DNA of 56,278 bases. Origin: CAZTHL01 sp964613585 (GTDB lineage Bacteria; Pseudomonadota; Alphaproteobacteria; DSM-16000; Inquilinaceae). The position numbers were made by a program, and so were the translations under genes. The notes beneath the pieces were generated by a model, which had not been told where the DNA came from, searched no databases, and saw nothing but the letters and a program-made list of their open reading frames with translations. This document shows positions 8,363-17,947 of the stretch, piece by piece. Position 1 is the first letter of the stretch. Every line of letters starts with the position of its first letter. The DNA lies in assembly GCA_964613585.1 (NCBI GenBank), contig CAZTHL010000014.1, positions 1 through 56,278 of the forward strand, written 5' to 3'.

Positions 8363-8545
8363 ATGGACCCGACCGACCTGGAGCCCCGCGAGCGGCCGCG
8401 GCCCGCCAAGCCGCTGGACAGCATGGGAGTGGCCGAGCTCCTGGCGTATCGGGCCGACCTGGAGGCCGAGATCGCCCGCGTCGATGCAGTGGTCGCCCGC
8501 AAGACCGAGCACCGCAGCGCCGCCGACGCCCTGTTCAAGCGCTGA
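8363..8545 (+). CDS. DUF1192 family small protein
   Basis: A 60-residue protein with the compact DUF1192 helical core (LLAYRADLEAEIARVDAVVA followed by K-T/H-R). An SD (cggagagg) lies about 5 bases before the ATG. Members are short alphaproteobacterial proteins of unknown role. It is divergent from the quinone oxidoreductase gene, an arrangement seen often enough in alphaproteobacteria to support a real gene. The ORF opens upstream at 8117, but that extension is antisense to the oxidoreductase. Confidence 0.8.
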   Translation: MDPTDLEPRERPRPAKPLDSMGVAELLAYRADLEAEIARVDAVVARKTEHRSAADALFKR

Positions 8546-8711
8546 TCCGGAGCTCGGGCAGACGGCGCATGGCCCTAAACTGTTTCCAAATTTTGGATGA
8601 TCTTGTTCTTGGACGCCCGATTGTTCTTGTTGGGCGCTGATCCATCTTGCCGGCCAGGACTTGGCGGGCCGCGGTGCGGGAACGGCGCGGCCCCAGCGCG
8701 AGAGGTGGATC

Positions 8712-9410
8712 ATGATCGTTCCTCGACCTTCTGAAGAGCGCGGCGTCAGCCGCTTCGGCTGGCTGGACAGCCGCCACAGCTTCTCCTTCGGCGAGTACCT
8801 CGACCCGGCGCACCGCGGGTTTCGCTGCCTGCGCGTGATCAATGAGGACCGTGTGGCTCCGGGCGCCGGGTTTGACACCCACGGTCACCGTGACATGGAG
8901 ATCCTCTCCTACGTCCTGGAGGGGGAGCTCGCGCATCGCGACAGCCTTGGCAACGGCTCGGCGATTCGGCCGGGGGAGCTCCAGCGCATGTCCGCCGGGA
9001 CCGGCATCCTCCACAGCGAGCACAACGGGTCGGCCACGGCGCCGGCGCACTTCCTGCAGATCTGGCTGTTCCCGGAGCAAACCGGGCTTGCTCCAAGCTA
9101 CGAGCAGCGGGCCTTCGATCTTGAGTCGCGCGCCGGAGGGCTTCGGCTGATCGGCTCGCGAGACGGCCGCGACGGCTCGGTGACGATCCACCAGGACGTC
9201 GATCTGCTGGCCGGCCGGCTCGAGCCCGGGCAACTGGTCAAGCACAGGTCACCGCCGGGCCGGCACCAGTGGCTGCAGGTGGTCCGCGGCGTTGTCATCG
9301 TGAATGGGCTGCCGCTCAAGGCCGGGGACGGTGCGGCGGCGAGCGAGGAGGACGTCCTTCACCTCGAGGCTCGGGACCGCGCCGAGGTTCTGCTGTTCGA
9401 TCTCGCGTGA
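8712..9410 (+). CDS. Pirin family protein
   Basis: A 232-residue bicupin. The metal-binding residues align well with the pirin pattern: His57 and His59 in FDTHGHRDME, and His101 and Glu103 in GILHSEHNGS. SD gaggtgg precedes the ATG by about 5 bases. Bacterial pirins are iron or other metal-binding proteins, some with quercetin dioxygenase activity and some acting as partners of metabolic enzymes; the role here is unknown. It is monocistronic between the DUF1192 gene and convergent rne. Confidence 0.94.
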   Translation: MIVPRPSEERGVSRFGWLDSRHSFSFGEYLDPAHRGFRCLRVINEDRVAPGAGFDTHGHRDMEILSYVLEGELAHRDSLGNGSAIRPGELQRMSAGTGILHSEHNGSATAPAHFLQIWLFPEQTGLAPSYEQRAFDLESRAGGLRLIGSRDGRDGSVTIHQDVDLLAGRLEPGQLVKHRSPPGRHQWLQVVRGVVIVNGLPLKAGDGAAASEEDVLHLEARDRAEVLLFDLA

Positions 9411-9527
9411 CGGTCGACCCCACAGGGGGTCATGGCAGCCCTGGTCGGGACGGGCAACGCGAAAGCCGACCGGACACCAGGTCCGGGCGTGCACCGCGAG
9501 CCCTCCCGACAGGCCTCTGCGGGTCCA

Positions 9528-12500
9528 TCAGCCGCCGCTGTCGAGCAGGCGCTGCCACCAGCCGCGGCGCGGCTTCTCCGGCGGCTGGTTGACCGTCTCG
9601 TACTCGGACGGCGGGCGGGTGCTCGACGGCTCGCGTTCCGGCAGAGCGGCGCCGGCGGCCAGCGGCGGCGCCGGCTCGTCATCCTCCTCCACCGCCTGTG
9701 GCGTCGTGGCGCCGGGCTCCCGCTCGTCTCGGGACGCCCGCCCTTCATCCTCGGTAACCGACGGCTCTGGCGGTTCGCTGGCGGCCTCGACGTCCGCCGG
9801 CCGCGACGGTCCATCGCCCTCTGCACCGCTCGGAGCGGCCGCCGCGTTCGGCTCCGGCGGCGGCTCCGCCGGCTCGGTCCGATGCTCACCCGTCATCGCC
9901 TGGAGCGGGTCCGCGGTCGCCTCCGACATCAATTCAGGCCCGCCCGTGATAGAGTCCGCATCGCGTTCCTCGAGCGGCGCTTCCGCGGCCGCCCGCCTCG
10001 GCTTGCGGCGGCGGCGGGCCGGCTTCTCGTCACCGGCCGACCCCGTCTCCGAGGCGCGCTCGAGCCGCTCCGACCCGGACATCGGGTAGTCTTCCTCGGC
10101 TGGCTCGTCCCGCTCGACAATAATGCCGCCCGCTTCCTCTCCGGGCGCGTCAAGGAAGGCGTCCACGGCAGCAGGGGAGCCGGCGCCGAGCTCGGGCCGT
10201 TCCCGGTCCTCGATCGGCACCTCGCGCACCCGCGCCGCCTCATCCTCCGGCGCCGGCCGGTTGGCGGCCTCCTCCACAGGTTCCCGGCGGTCGGCGCGCT
10301 CGTCCTCCGGATCAGCTGCGGCCGGCTCGAGCCCGACAGGCTCGTCGACAGGCGCGCCGGTCTCATTATCACCGGCCTCGGCCTCGGCCTCGGCCTCGGC
10401 AGCGGACTCGGCTCCCTCGGCCCGCTTGGCGGCGGTGCGACGCCGCCCGCCGCGCCGGCCGCGCCGGCGCCGCTTGCGCTCGGCCTCCGTCTCGCCGTCC
10501 TCGCCAATCTCCGCCTCACCCTCGGAGGCGGCCTCGGAGCCGCCTGCGGCCTCGGCCTCGGCCGCCGACGGCTCCGCCTTGCCGTCGCCCGGGGCGGCGC
10601 GCGCCTCCTCGGCCGGCCGGCGGCGCCCCTTGCGCGGCCGACGTCGCTTCGACCGGCCCTTGTCCTCGCCGTCGGCCCGATCGGCGTCGCGGCCCTCGGC
10701 TTCGGCGCCCGTGCCGGCCTCGTCCTCGGCCTCGTCGGCCTCCTCTTCGATCTCGATCACCGCTTCGCTCATCGGCTTCGGCGCCTCGATGAGCGCCGGA
10801 CCGTCGGCCTCGGTACGGGCGCGCAGCCGCTCCATCTGCATCTGCGGCGGGATCAGCAGATCGTCCCGCTCGATGATCACCCGGAAGCCATAGCGGTTCT
10901 CGACCTCGGCCAACCGCTGACGCATCTGATTGAGCACGTAGAAGGCCACCGTGGTCGGCAGCCGCACCATCACCTCGGCGGAGCGCTGGCGCAGCCCCTC
11001 CTCCTCGAGCACGCGCAGCAGGTGAAGCGCCGAGGAGCCGATCGACCGGATCGAGCCGGTGCCGCCGCAATGCGGGCAGTGCTCGAAATGGGTCTCTGTC
11101 AGGCTCGGCCGCAGGCGCTGGCGTGACAGCTCCAAAAGCCCGAACGGGCTGATCCGGCCAAGCTGGATGCGTGCCCGGTCGGTCTTCATTCCCTCCTTGA
11201 GCCGGCGCTCGACCGCCGCGTTGTGGCGGTTGTCTTCCATGTCGATGAAGTCGACCACGATCAGCCCGGCCAAGTCGCGCAGCCGGAGCTGCCGGGCGAT
11301 CTCGTCCGCCGCCTCGAGGTTGGTGCGGAACGCGGTCTCCTCGATATGCCGCTCGCGCGTGGACTTGCCCGAGTTGACGTCGATCGCCACCAGCGCCTCG
11401 GTCGGATTGAGCACGATGTAGCCGCCCGAGCGCAGCTGCACGGTCGGGCTGTGCATGGCGTCGATCTGGCTTTCCACCTGGAACCGGTGGAACAGCGGGA
11501 CGGTCTCGTCCTTGTACAGCTTCACCTTCTTGGCGTGGCTGGGCATCAGCATCCGCATGAAATCCTTGGCGGTGCGGTAGCCCTCCTCGCCGGCCACCAG
11601 GATCTCGTCGATCTCCTTCACGTAAAGGTCGCGGATGGCGCGCTTGATCAGGTTGGCTTCCTCGTGGATCGGGCAGGGGGCGGTGGACTGCAGCGTGGTC
11701 TCGCGGATCAGGTCCCAGAGCCGAAGCAGGTAGTCGAGGTCGCGCTTGATCTCGGTCTTGGTGCGCTCGATGCCGGCAGTGCGCAGGATCACCGCCATGC
11801 CCTCAGGGATGTTCAGGCCATCCAGGATGTCCTTCATCCGCTTGCGCTCTTTCGGATTGGTCACCTTGCGGCTGATGCCGCCGCCGCGCGGCGTGTTGGG
11901 CATCAGCACGCAATAGCGCCCGGCCAGGGACAGGTAGGTGGTCAGCGCCGCGCCCTTGGTCCCGCGCTCCTCCTTGGTGACCTGCACCAGCATGATCTGC
12001 CGGCGCTTGATGACCTCCTGCACCTTGTAATGGCGCCGCGGCCGCAGCGGCCGGGCGCGGGCCGCCTCCTCCGCCTCGTCCCCGCCAACCTCCTCTATCG
12101 GCTCGCGGGACCGCTCCCTTTCGCGGTTTCGGAGTTCGTCCTCCGGCTCGCCGCCGCGCGCCTCGGACACCGCGTCGCTGTATCGGTCGCCGTCGTCCTC
12201 GGCAGGCGTGTCCCCGGCCTCATGGTCCCGCCCTTGATCCGCTCCGAGTCTCTCGTCCTCGTCCTCGGGCGCGTGCTGCCGGTGACGCCCGGTCTCGGGC
12301 TCGTCCCAGTCCTCGTCGCTCGGCTCCTCGTCGGGCCAGGCCGGCCGCCGGTCCCTCTCGTCGTCGAGATCGGCGTCTTCGAGATCGGCGTCGTCGAGAT
12401 CGGCGTCGTCGAGATCGGCGTCGTCCAGGAAGGCGTCCGGCTCCAGCAGGAAGGCACGGGCCGTCGCGGCCCCCGGCGTCTCCTCAAAAGCGCCTTCCGG

Positions 12501-13427
12501 TCCGATCCCCTCCAGGCTCTCGACCGCCTCCAGCGTCGCGGCGAGCGTGCCGTCGGCCGGCTCGTGCCCGTGCGCCGCCCCGGCGTCGCGAACGGCCTCG
12601 GCCACCCACGGCTCGAGCAGAAGCCCGGCCCGACCGGTCGGGTCGACCGGCTCGGCCGCCTCTGGCCTCGCCTCGTCGGTCACGGCCAACCGTGGATCCT
12701 CGTCGCGCGCATCGTCCTCGCGCAGCACCGGCTCGAACTCCGCACCCTCGCCCAGCGCGCTGCCTGCCGCCGCCGCCTCGATCGCCGGGTCACCAGGCAT
12801 CTCATGCGGGCCCGGCACGATCGAGGCCTCCGCCACGGCTGCCGGCGCCGGCCACGATTCGGCGCGCATCTCGATGACACCGGTGGCCTCGGCAAGGCTT
12901 CGCCCCGGCGGGCCGGCCTCGTCGACCGAGCCGGCGGCGTCGGGCTCCACTGCGCCGTCGCCGTTGCCCTGGCCGGCCTCGCCGCCACCATTGTCCGTCC
13001 GGGATGCGCCTCGGCCGCGGCGGGCGCGCACCGAGCGGGACCGTCGCCGGCCACGGGACGGCGCCGGCTCCGGCTGGTCCGGATCGCCCTCCCCGGCGGC
13101 GTCCCCGTTCTGTTCCTCGCGGGCAGCGGCCTCGCGCTCGGCGGCGGCCTCGGCGGCCATCAGCGCCTCGCGGTCGGACATTGGGATCCGGTAGTAGTCC
13201 GGATGCACCTCGGAAAAGGCCAGGAAGCCGTGCCGATTGCCGCCGTAGTCGATGAAGCAGGCCTGCAGCGAAGGCTCGACCCGGGTCACCTTGGCGAGGT
13301 AGATGTTGCCTTTGAGCTGGGCCTTGCTGGCGATCTCGAAATCGAAGTCCTCAAGCCTGTTGCCATCGATGACGACGACCCGGGTCTCCTCCGGATGCGA
13401 TGCGTCGATCAACATTCGCCTTGTCAT
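9528..13427 (-). CDS. rne: Ribonuclease E with very large acidic insertion and tail
   Basis: A 1299-residue endoribonuclease that initiates mRNA decay and processes rRNA and tRNA. It starts MTRRMLIDASHPEETRV, then the S1 part IYLAKVTRVEPSLQACF and YGGNRHGFLAF. The S1 domain is interrupted by roughly 370 mostly acidic, low-complexity residues (about 95-470) before resuming at VQEVIKRRQIMLVQV. Catalytic-core blocks include AIDVNSGKSTRE near 680 and LIVVDFIDMEDNRHN near 730 (Mg2+ aspartates), and the zinc link CPHCGGTG near 780. The C-terminal region (about 880 onward) is disordered, with Arg-rich patches such as KRRRPRKGRRR and RRRRGRRGGRRR that probably bind RNA and degradosome partners. Alphaproteobacterial RNase E often carries the S1 insertion, but this one is at the long end. 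Confidence 0.96.
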   Translation of the reverse strand: MTRRMLIDASHPEETRVVVIDGNRLEDFDFEIASKAQLKGNIYLAKVTRVEPSLQACFIDYGGNRHGFLAFSEVHPDYYRIPMSDREALMAAEAAAEREAAAREEQNGDAAGEGDPDQPEPAPSRGRRRSRSVRARRGRGASRTDNGGGEAGQGNGDGAVEPDAAGSVDEAGPPGRSLAEATGVIEMRAESWPAPAAVAEASIVPGPHEMPGDPAIEAAAAGSALGEGAEFEPVLREDDARDEDPRLAVTDEARPEAAEPVDPTGRAGLLLEPWVAEAVRDAGAAHGHEPADGTLAATLEAVESLEGIGPEGAFEETPGAATARAFLLEPDAFLDDADLDDADLDDADLEDADLDDERDRRPAWPDEEPSDEDWDEPETGRHRQHAPEDEDERLGADQGRDHEAGDTPAEDDGDRYSDAVSEARGGEPEDELRNRERERSREPIEEVGGDEAEEAARARPLRPRRHYKVQEVIKRRQIMLVQVTKEERGTKGAALTTYLSLAGRYCVLMPNTPRGGGISRKVTNPKERKRMKDILDGLNIPEGMAVILRTAGIERTKTEIKRDLDYLLRLWDLIRETTLQSTAPCPIHEEANLIKRAIRDLYVKEIDEILVAGEEGYRTAKDFMRMLMPSHAKKVKLYKDETVPLFHRFQVESQIDAMHSPTVQLRSGGYIVLNPTEALVAIDVNSGKSTRERHIEETAFRTNLEAADEIARQLRLRDLAGLIVVDFIDMEDNRHNAAVERRLKEGMKTDRARIQLGRISPFGLLELSRQRLRPSLTETHFEHCPHCGGTGSIRSIGSSALHLLRVLEEEGLRQRSAEVMVRLPTTVAFYVLNQMRQRLAEVENRYGFRVIIERDDLLIPPQMQMERLRARTEADGPALIEAPKPMSEAVIEIEEEADEAEDEAGTGAEAEGRDADRADGEDKGRSKRRRPRKGRRRPAEEARAAPGDGKAEPSAAEAEAAGGSEAASEGEAEIGEDGETEAERKRRRRGRRGGRRRTAAKRAEGAESAAEAEAEAEAGDNETGAPVDEPVGLEPAAADPEDERADRREPVEEAANRPAPEDEAARVREVPIEDRERPELGAGSPAAVDAFLDAPGEEAGGIIVERDEPAEEDYPMSGSERLERASETGSAGDEKPARRRRKPRRAAAEAPLEERDADSITGGPELMSEATADPLQAMTGEHRTEPAEPPPEPNAAAAPSGAEGDGPSRPADVEAASEPPEPSVTEDEGRASRDEREPGATTPQAVEEDDEPAPPLAAGAALPEREPSSTRPPSEYETVNQPPEKPRRGWWQRLLDSGG
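12366..12425. repeat. 15-bp tandem repeat inside rne
   Basis: Four near-identical copies of gagatcggcgtcgtc (the first has one change) encode an acidic DDADL-type pentapeptide run within the S1 insertion of RNase E. The in-frame 15-base unit means copy-number change would alter protein length without a frameshift. Confidence 0.95.
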
Positions 13428-13983
13428 AAATCTATCCCCGCGGCGCGCGCCGCCCGCGCGCGCGACCTACGCGCCACGGCGCACACCGTCTAGCGTTGCC
13501 GGGCCGTCGGGCGGCGCACCGACCGGCTGCGAACGGCGCTGGTCGAGCGGGCCGGTTCGCGGTCGGCAAGCGCCCGAGTCCGGACACAGCGGTCCGGCTC
13601 GGCCTGAGCTGGTCTCGTCCGTCGTGCGTCCGCCCATCGGCCGCGCCGCGCCGACGTCCGAAGCGCCAAAGCCTTTGTCCGGGATTTGGCCTGGACGCCG
13701 CCGCCTGCTCCGCCGCGACAAGCGCCGGCGGGGCGGCCGGCATCGGCCGGCAGGTCGCCACGGCCCTGCCGAACCGGGCCGCGTGCGGGACGCACGAATG
13801 TCGCATGGTCACCTTAACGGCGCCATCGGTGTCGCACAACGCATAATGATCGTGCCCAATGGTGCAGCCGGATCACCGCGCCATACTTAATCGGAAAGTA
13901 AGAGATTGCGTGATCTTTTCAATTGAAGCCTTTGATTTTCAGTGTGTAGCCTTCCCCAAGGGGTCTCAACAGGACGGACACGG
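13428..13983. other. Divergent rne / amidase intergenic region
   Basis: 556 bases without a supported gene. The part near rne (13440-13800) is very G/C-rich and probably the long rne leader, a region known in other bacteria to carry autoregulatory structure. The part near the amidase (13860-13960) is A/T-rich and includes a perfect palindrome TTCAATTGAA at 13919-13928, likely promoter or operator sequence for the amidase. Confidence 0.4.
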
Positions 13984-15267
13984 ATGGCCGACGCGGCGTG
14001 GGAGCGGCGAGGAGCCCGGGCTGCGCGGCAGCCTCGGTGGCGGGCGATCCCTATCGTCTTCGCCGCGCTGACGCTGCTGCTGCTTGCCACCGTTTACCAA
14101 GCGCCGCACGGCGTATCCGGCCCGGCGCTTGCCGCCCCCTCAGGGCCACCGGCGGCGGTGGTCGCCATGCGCATCGGCGACCACGGCGACAAGACCCGGT
14201 TCGTCCTGGAGATCACCGAGCCCCTCGAGTTTCGGCTGTTTGCCAAGGCGGATCCTCACCGCCTCGTGCTCGATTTTCCGGCGGTCGATTGGCGGGCGCG
14301 CCCGGCCGATGGCGCCGGGTTGATCCTCGGCCACGAGCATGCCGCGCTCGGCGGCGGCGAGCGACGGATCATGCTGGCCCTCACCGCGCCGGCGCGGGTG
14401 CGCGACGTCTTCTATCTGCCGGCCACCCCGACCACGCCCTACCGCTTCGTGCTCGATCTCGAGCCGACGGATCTCGTCAGCTTCCAGGCCCAGCTGGCCG
14501 ACCCCCTGGCGCCGCCGCGCGCCCGGCCGACGCCGGCCGCCCTGAAGGCGCCGCTGCCGCCGCCGCGCCCGGCTCGGCGGATCGTGGTGATCGACCCCGG
14601 CCATGGCGGCATCGACCCGGGTGCCATCGGCGTCGGCGGCGTCCAGGAGAAGACGCTGACGCTGGCGGTATCGCGCCGCCTGCGCGACCGGCTCGCGCGT
14701 GACCGTCGGTACAAGGTGCTGCTGACCCGCGACACCGACGAGTTCCTGCGCCTGCGCGAGCGCGTCGAGCGGGCGCGCCGGGCCGGGGCCCATCTGTTCG
14801 TGTCGATCCACGCCGACAGCATCGACAATCCGCGGGTGCGCGGCGCCTCCGTCTATACCCTGTCCGACCAGGCCAGCGACCGGGAGTCGGCGCAGCTGGC
14901 GGCGCGAGAGAATCGGGTCGATGGGCTGGTGCCGGTGGCTTTCGATCCGCAGGACGACATCACGGCAAGCATACTGATCGACTTGGCGCGACGGCAGACC
15001 CGGAACGAATCGGGCATGTTCGCCGGGATGCTCGTCGAGCAGCTGGGCCGCGACACCGAGCTCCTCGGCAAGCCGCATCGGGAGGCCGGCTTCGTCGTGC
15101 TGACCGCGCCGGACGTGCCTTCGGTCCTGGTCGAACTCGGCTACCTGTCGAATCGCCAGGACGGCGTGCGGCTCGCCGACCCCGCCCATCAGGAGCGCTT
15201 GAGCGCGGCCATCGGCCGTGCGATCGACGACTTCTTTGAATGGCAGGACGATCTCCGCGGATCATGA
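13984..15267 (+). CDS. N-acetylmuramoyl-L-alanine amidase (AmiC-like, AMIN + Amidase_3)
   Basis: The 427-residue periplasmic enzyme cleaves stem peptides from MurNAc during cell separation. It has an N-terminal signal or anchor (IPIVFAALTLLLLATVY), an AMIN-type localisation domain at about 60-160 (TRFVLEITEPLEFRLF, HRLVLDFPAVDW), a Pro/Arg-rich linker, and a zinc amidase domain from about 198. Visible zinc motifs are VVIDPGHGGIDPGA, GVQEKTLTLAV and LFVSIHADSI. The ending VLVELGYLSNRQD is characteristic of Amidase_3. SD-like aggacgg precedes the start at 13984. It is followed 75 bases later by mrcA, so a cell-wall operon is likely. Confidence 0.95.
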   Translation: MADAAWERRGARAARQPRWRAIPIVFAALTLLLLATVYQAPHGVSGPALAAPSGPPAAVVAMRIGDHGDKTRFVLEITEPLEFRLFAKADPHRLVLDFPAVDWRARPADGAGLILGHEHAALGGGERRIMLALTAPARVRDVFYLPATPTTPYRFVLDLEPTDLVSFQAQLADPLAPPRARPTPAALKAPLPPPRPARRIVVIDPGHGGIDPGAIGVGGVQEKTLTLAVSRRLRDRLARDRRYKVLLTRDTDEFLRLRERVERARRAGAHLFVSIHADSIDNPRVRGASVYTLSDQASDRESAQLAARENRVDGLVPVAFDPQDDITASILIDLARRQTRNESGMFAGMLVEQLGRDTELLGKPHREAGFVVLTAPDVPSVLVELGYLSNRQDGVRLADPAHQERLSAAIGRAIDDFFEWQDDLRGS

Positions 15268-15342
15268 GCCTGGGCGGCCGGCGGTCCGGTCGGAACGTGC
15301 CGCAAGGCCGCCTGTTTTGCGTGCCAACAACGAGACGGGTAA

Positions 15343-17871
15343 ATGACCGACGCTAGTCCCCAGCGCGATGCGAGGGCGCGCCCCCGGAGCCGCTTCCGAC
15401 CCATGCGATTTCTCGGCTGGATCCTGTCGTCCCTGGCCTTCCTCGCCGTGATCGGCGCGGCCGGGGTGCTGGCCCTGCTGGCCCATTTCAGCCGGGATCT
15501 GCCAGACTACACCCAGCTCGCCGACTACGAGCCGCCCGTCACCACCCGGCTGTACGCCAGCGACGGCCGGCTGATGGCGGAGTACGCGGTCGAGAATCGG
15601 CTGTTCGTCCCGATCCGGGCGATGCCGGACCATGTAAAGCAGGCGTTCGTCTCGGCCGAGGACCAGAGCTTCTATCGCCATGACGGGCTCGACTTCCGCG
15701 GCATCGTCCGTGCGACGCTGACCAACCTGCGCAATGTCGGCAGCGACCGGCGCCTGGTCGGTGCCTCGACCATCACCCAGCAGGTGGCCAAGAACTTCCT
15801 GCTGTCGAACGAGGTCTCGATCGACCGGAAAATCCGGGAGGCGCTGCTGGCGATGCGCATCGAGCGCGCCTACAGCAAGGAGACGATCCTCGAGCTGTAT
15901 TTGAACGAGATCTACCTGGGCCGAGGCTCGTACGGCGTCGCTGCGGCCGCCTTGAACTACTTCAACAAGCCGCTGGCCGAGCTGTCCCTGGCGGAGGTCG
16001 CCTATCTCGCCGGCCTGCCGAAGGCGCCGAACAACTACCATCCTACCCGGCGGCCCGAGGCGGCGGTCGCCCGTCGCAACTACGTGATCACGCGCATGCT
16101 GGAGGACGGCGCCATCGCTCCCGCCGAGGCGGACGAGGCCTATGCGGCGCCGCTGAAGACCTTCCAGCGCGACGAGACCGAGGTTGTGCGCGCCGACTAC
16201 TTCGCGGAGGAGGTGCGCCGTGAGTTGCAGCGCCTGCACGGTGACGACGCGCTCTATGGGGGCGGGCTTGCCGTGCGCACCAGCATGGCGCCGGATCTCC
16301 AGAACGCCGCCCGCCAAGCCCTGCGTGACGGGCTGATCGCCTACGACCGGCGGCACGGCTGGCGTGGACCGATCGCCACCCTGCCCCGCTTCGACGACTG
16401 GCCGGGCCAGCTGGCGGCGATCGCGCGCCCGGCCGGCGCCGAGGGCTGGCGGCTGGCGACGGTGCTGGAGGTCTACGAGGATGCCGTGCGCGTTGGCCTC
16501 GCCGACCGCTCCCAGGGCATGATCCCGTTCGAGGAGCTGGCCTGGGCGCGGCCCTGGCGTCCGGAGCAGCGCGTCGGCCCGCCGCCCGGTCGGCCCGAGG
16601 ACGTTCTGCTGCTGGGCGACGTGGTCCTTGTGGAGCGCCTGGAGGGGCTGGCCGAGCCGTCGTCGGCGTCACCCGGGGTGCCGACCGATCTCGACGGCGC
16701 GCCACTGCCGCTGCCGGTGTTCGGCCTGCGTCAGATCCCGGAAGTGCAGGGCGCCCTGGTCGCGCTTGACCCGCACACCGGCCGGGTGCTCGCCATGGTC
16801 GGCGGCTACAGCTTTGAGATGAGCGAGTTCAACCGAGCGACCCAGGCCACTCGGCAGCCGGGCTCGGCGTTCAAGCCGTTCGTCTACCTGACCGCGCTGG
16901 ATCGCGGCTACACGCCGAGCACGATCCTGCTCGACACGCCGCTTGAGGTCGATCTCGGGCCCGGGCTCGGCGTCTACCGGCCGTCGAACTACAGCAACGA
17001 TTTCCTGGGGCCGACGCCGATGCGGGTCGGCGTGGAGAAGTCACGCAACATCATGACTGTGCGCCTGCTGATGGAGATCGGCCTCAGGCCGGTGCGGCAG
17101 ACCGCCCATGATTTCGGCATCATCGAGGACATGCCGCTCATGTACTCGATGGCGCTCGGGGCCGGCGAAACGACGCCGCTCGACCTGACCGCGGCCTACG
17201 CCATGCTGGTCAACGGCGGCCACCTGATCGAGCCCACCTTCATCGACCGCATCCAGGACCGCCACGGCAGCACGATCTACCGTGTCGACGACCGAGACTG
17301 CCCGACCTGCCGCGCCGATCGATGGTTCGGCCAGAGCGCGCCGGAGCTGCCCGACGACCGGCCGCTGGTGGTCGATCCGATCACCGCCTACCAGACGGTG
17401 TCGATCCTGGAGGGCGTGGTCACGCGCGGCACCGGGGCCCGGCTTCGGGCTCTGGGCCTGACGCTGGCCGGCAAGACCGGCACCACCAACGAGTCCCGGG
17501 ACACTTGGTTTGTCGGCTTCGCGCCCGACCTGACCGTCGGCGTCTTCGTCGGCTTCGACGAGCCGCGTACCCTCGGGCCCAAAGAAACTGGCAGCAGCGT
17601 CGCCGCGCCGATCTTCGGCCAATTCATGGCGGCGGCGCTGGCCGACCAGCAGGTGCCGCCGTTCCGGATCCCGCCCGGCGTCAGCATGGTGCGGGTCAAC
17701 CCGCAGACCGGCCGACCGGCCCGGCCCGGCGAGGCGGCTATCTGGGAGGCCTACAAGCCCGGCACCGAGCCCACGGCCTCGGCGGCAGCGCTGCCGGAGG
17801 CGGGCGAGAGCCGTTCTCCGGCGCCGTTCGGCCGCCCCGATGTCTCGACCGGCACGGGCGGTCTGTACTAG
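15343..17871 (+). CDS. mrcA: Penicillin-binding protein 1A (class A, bifunctional)
   Basis: The 842-residue peptidoglycan glycosyltransferase/transpeptidase has a cytoplasmic basic tail, a membrane anchor at about 22-48, and a GT51 domain with catalytic motif AEDQSFYRHDGLDFRG (Glu106), STITQQVAKNFLL and RKIREALLAMRIE. An inserted OB-like domain contains the IPFEELAWARPW region. Transpeptidase motifs are SAFK (Ser508-Lys511), SRN (567-569) and KTGT (711-714). The C terminus has a short Pro/Ala-rich tail. All catalytic residues are present. It lies downstream of the amidase and upstream of prfB on the same strand. Confidence 0.97.
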   Translation: MTDASPQRDARARPRSRFRPMRFLGWILSSLAFLAVIGAAGVLALLAHFSRDLPDYTQLADYEPPVTTRLYASDGRLMAEYAVENRLFVPIRAMPDHVKQAFVSAEDQSFYRHDGLDFRGIVRATLTNLRNVGSDRRLVGASTITQQVAKNFLLSNEVSIDRKIREALLAMRIERAYSKETILELYLNEIYLGRGSYGVAAAALNYFNKPLAELSLAEVAYLAGLPKAPNNYHPTRRPEAAVARRNYVITRMLEDGAIAPAEADEAYAAPLKTFQRDETEVVRADYFAEEVRRELQRLHGDDALYGGGLAVRTSMAPDLQNAARQALRDGLIAYDRRHGWRGPIATLPRFDDWPGQLAAIARPAGAEGWRLATVLEVYEDAVRVGLADRSQGMIPFEELAWARPWRPEQRVGPPPGRPEDVLLLGDVVLVERLEGLAEPSSASPGVPTDLDGAPLPLPVFGLRQIPEVQGALVALDPHTGRVLAMVGGYSFEMSEFNRATQATRQPGSAFKPFVYLTALDRGYTPSTILLDTPLEVDLGPGLGVYRPSNYSNDFLGPTPMRVGVEKSRNIMTVRLLMEIGLRPVRQTAHDFGIIEDMPLMYSMALGAGETTPLDLTAAYAMLVNGGHLIEPTFIDRIQDRHGSTIYRVDDRDCPTCRADRWFGQSAPELPDDRPLVVDPITAYQTVSILEGVVTRGTGARLRALGLTLAGKTGTTNESRDTWFVGFAPDLTVGVFVGFDEPRTLGPKETGSSVAAPIFGQFMAAALADQQVPPFRIPPGVSMVRVNPQTGRPARPGEAAIWEAYKPGTEPTASAAALPEAGESRSPAPFGRPDVSTGTGGLY

Positions 17872-17947
17872 CGTGATGTCGATCGGCCTCACCGGCGCCG
17901 CCCCGGGGCCCGTGAGTCATTGCCGCAATCGATGGGAGACAGGATGC

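Noticed and set aside
8611..8640. Stem-loop (cgccc...gggcg) as terminator upstream of pirin
   Set aside because: The stem is only five base pairs and no T-run follows.
12366..12425. CRISPR-like array in rne
   Set aside because: Units are directly adjacent without spacers and lie in frame inside a protein; it is a coding tandem repeat. The same holds for 54075-54128.
9432..13493. Very long antisense frames (564 and 756 codons) opposite rne
   Set aside because: They are Arg/Leu/Gly-rich shadows of the biased low-complexity coding strand, with no domain motifs; RNase E on the minus strand explains the openness.
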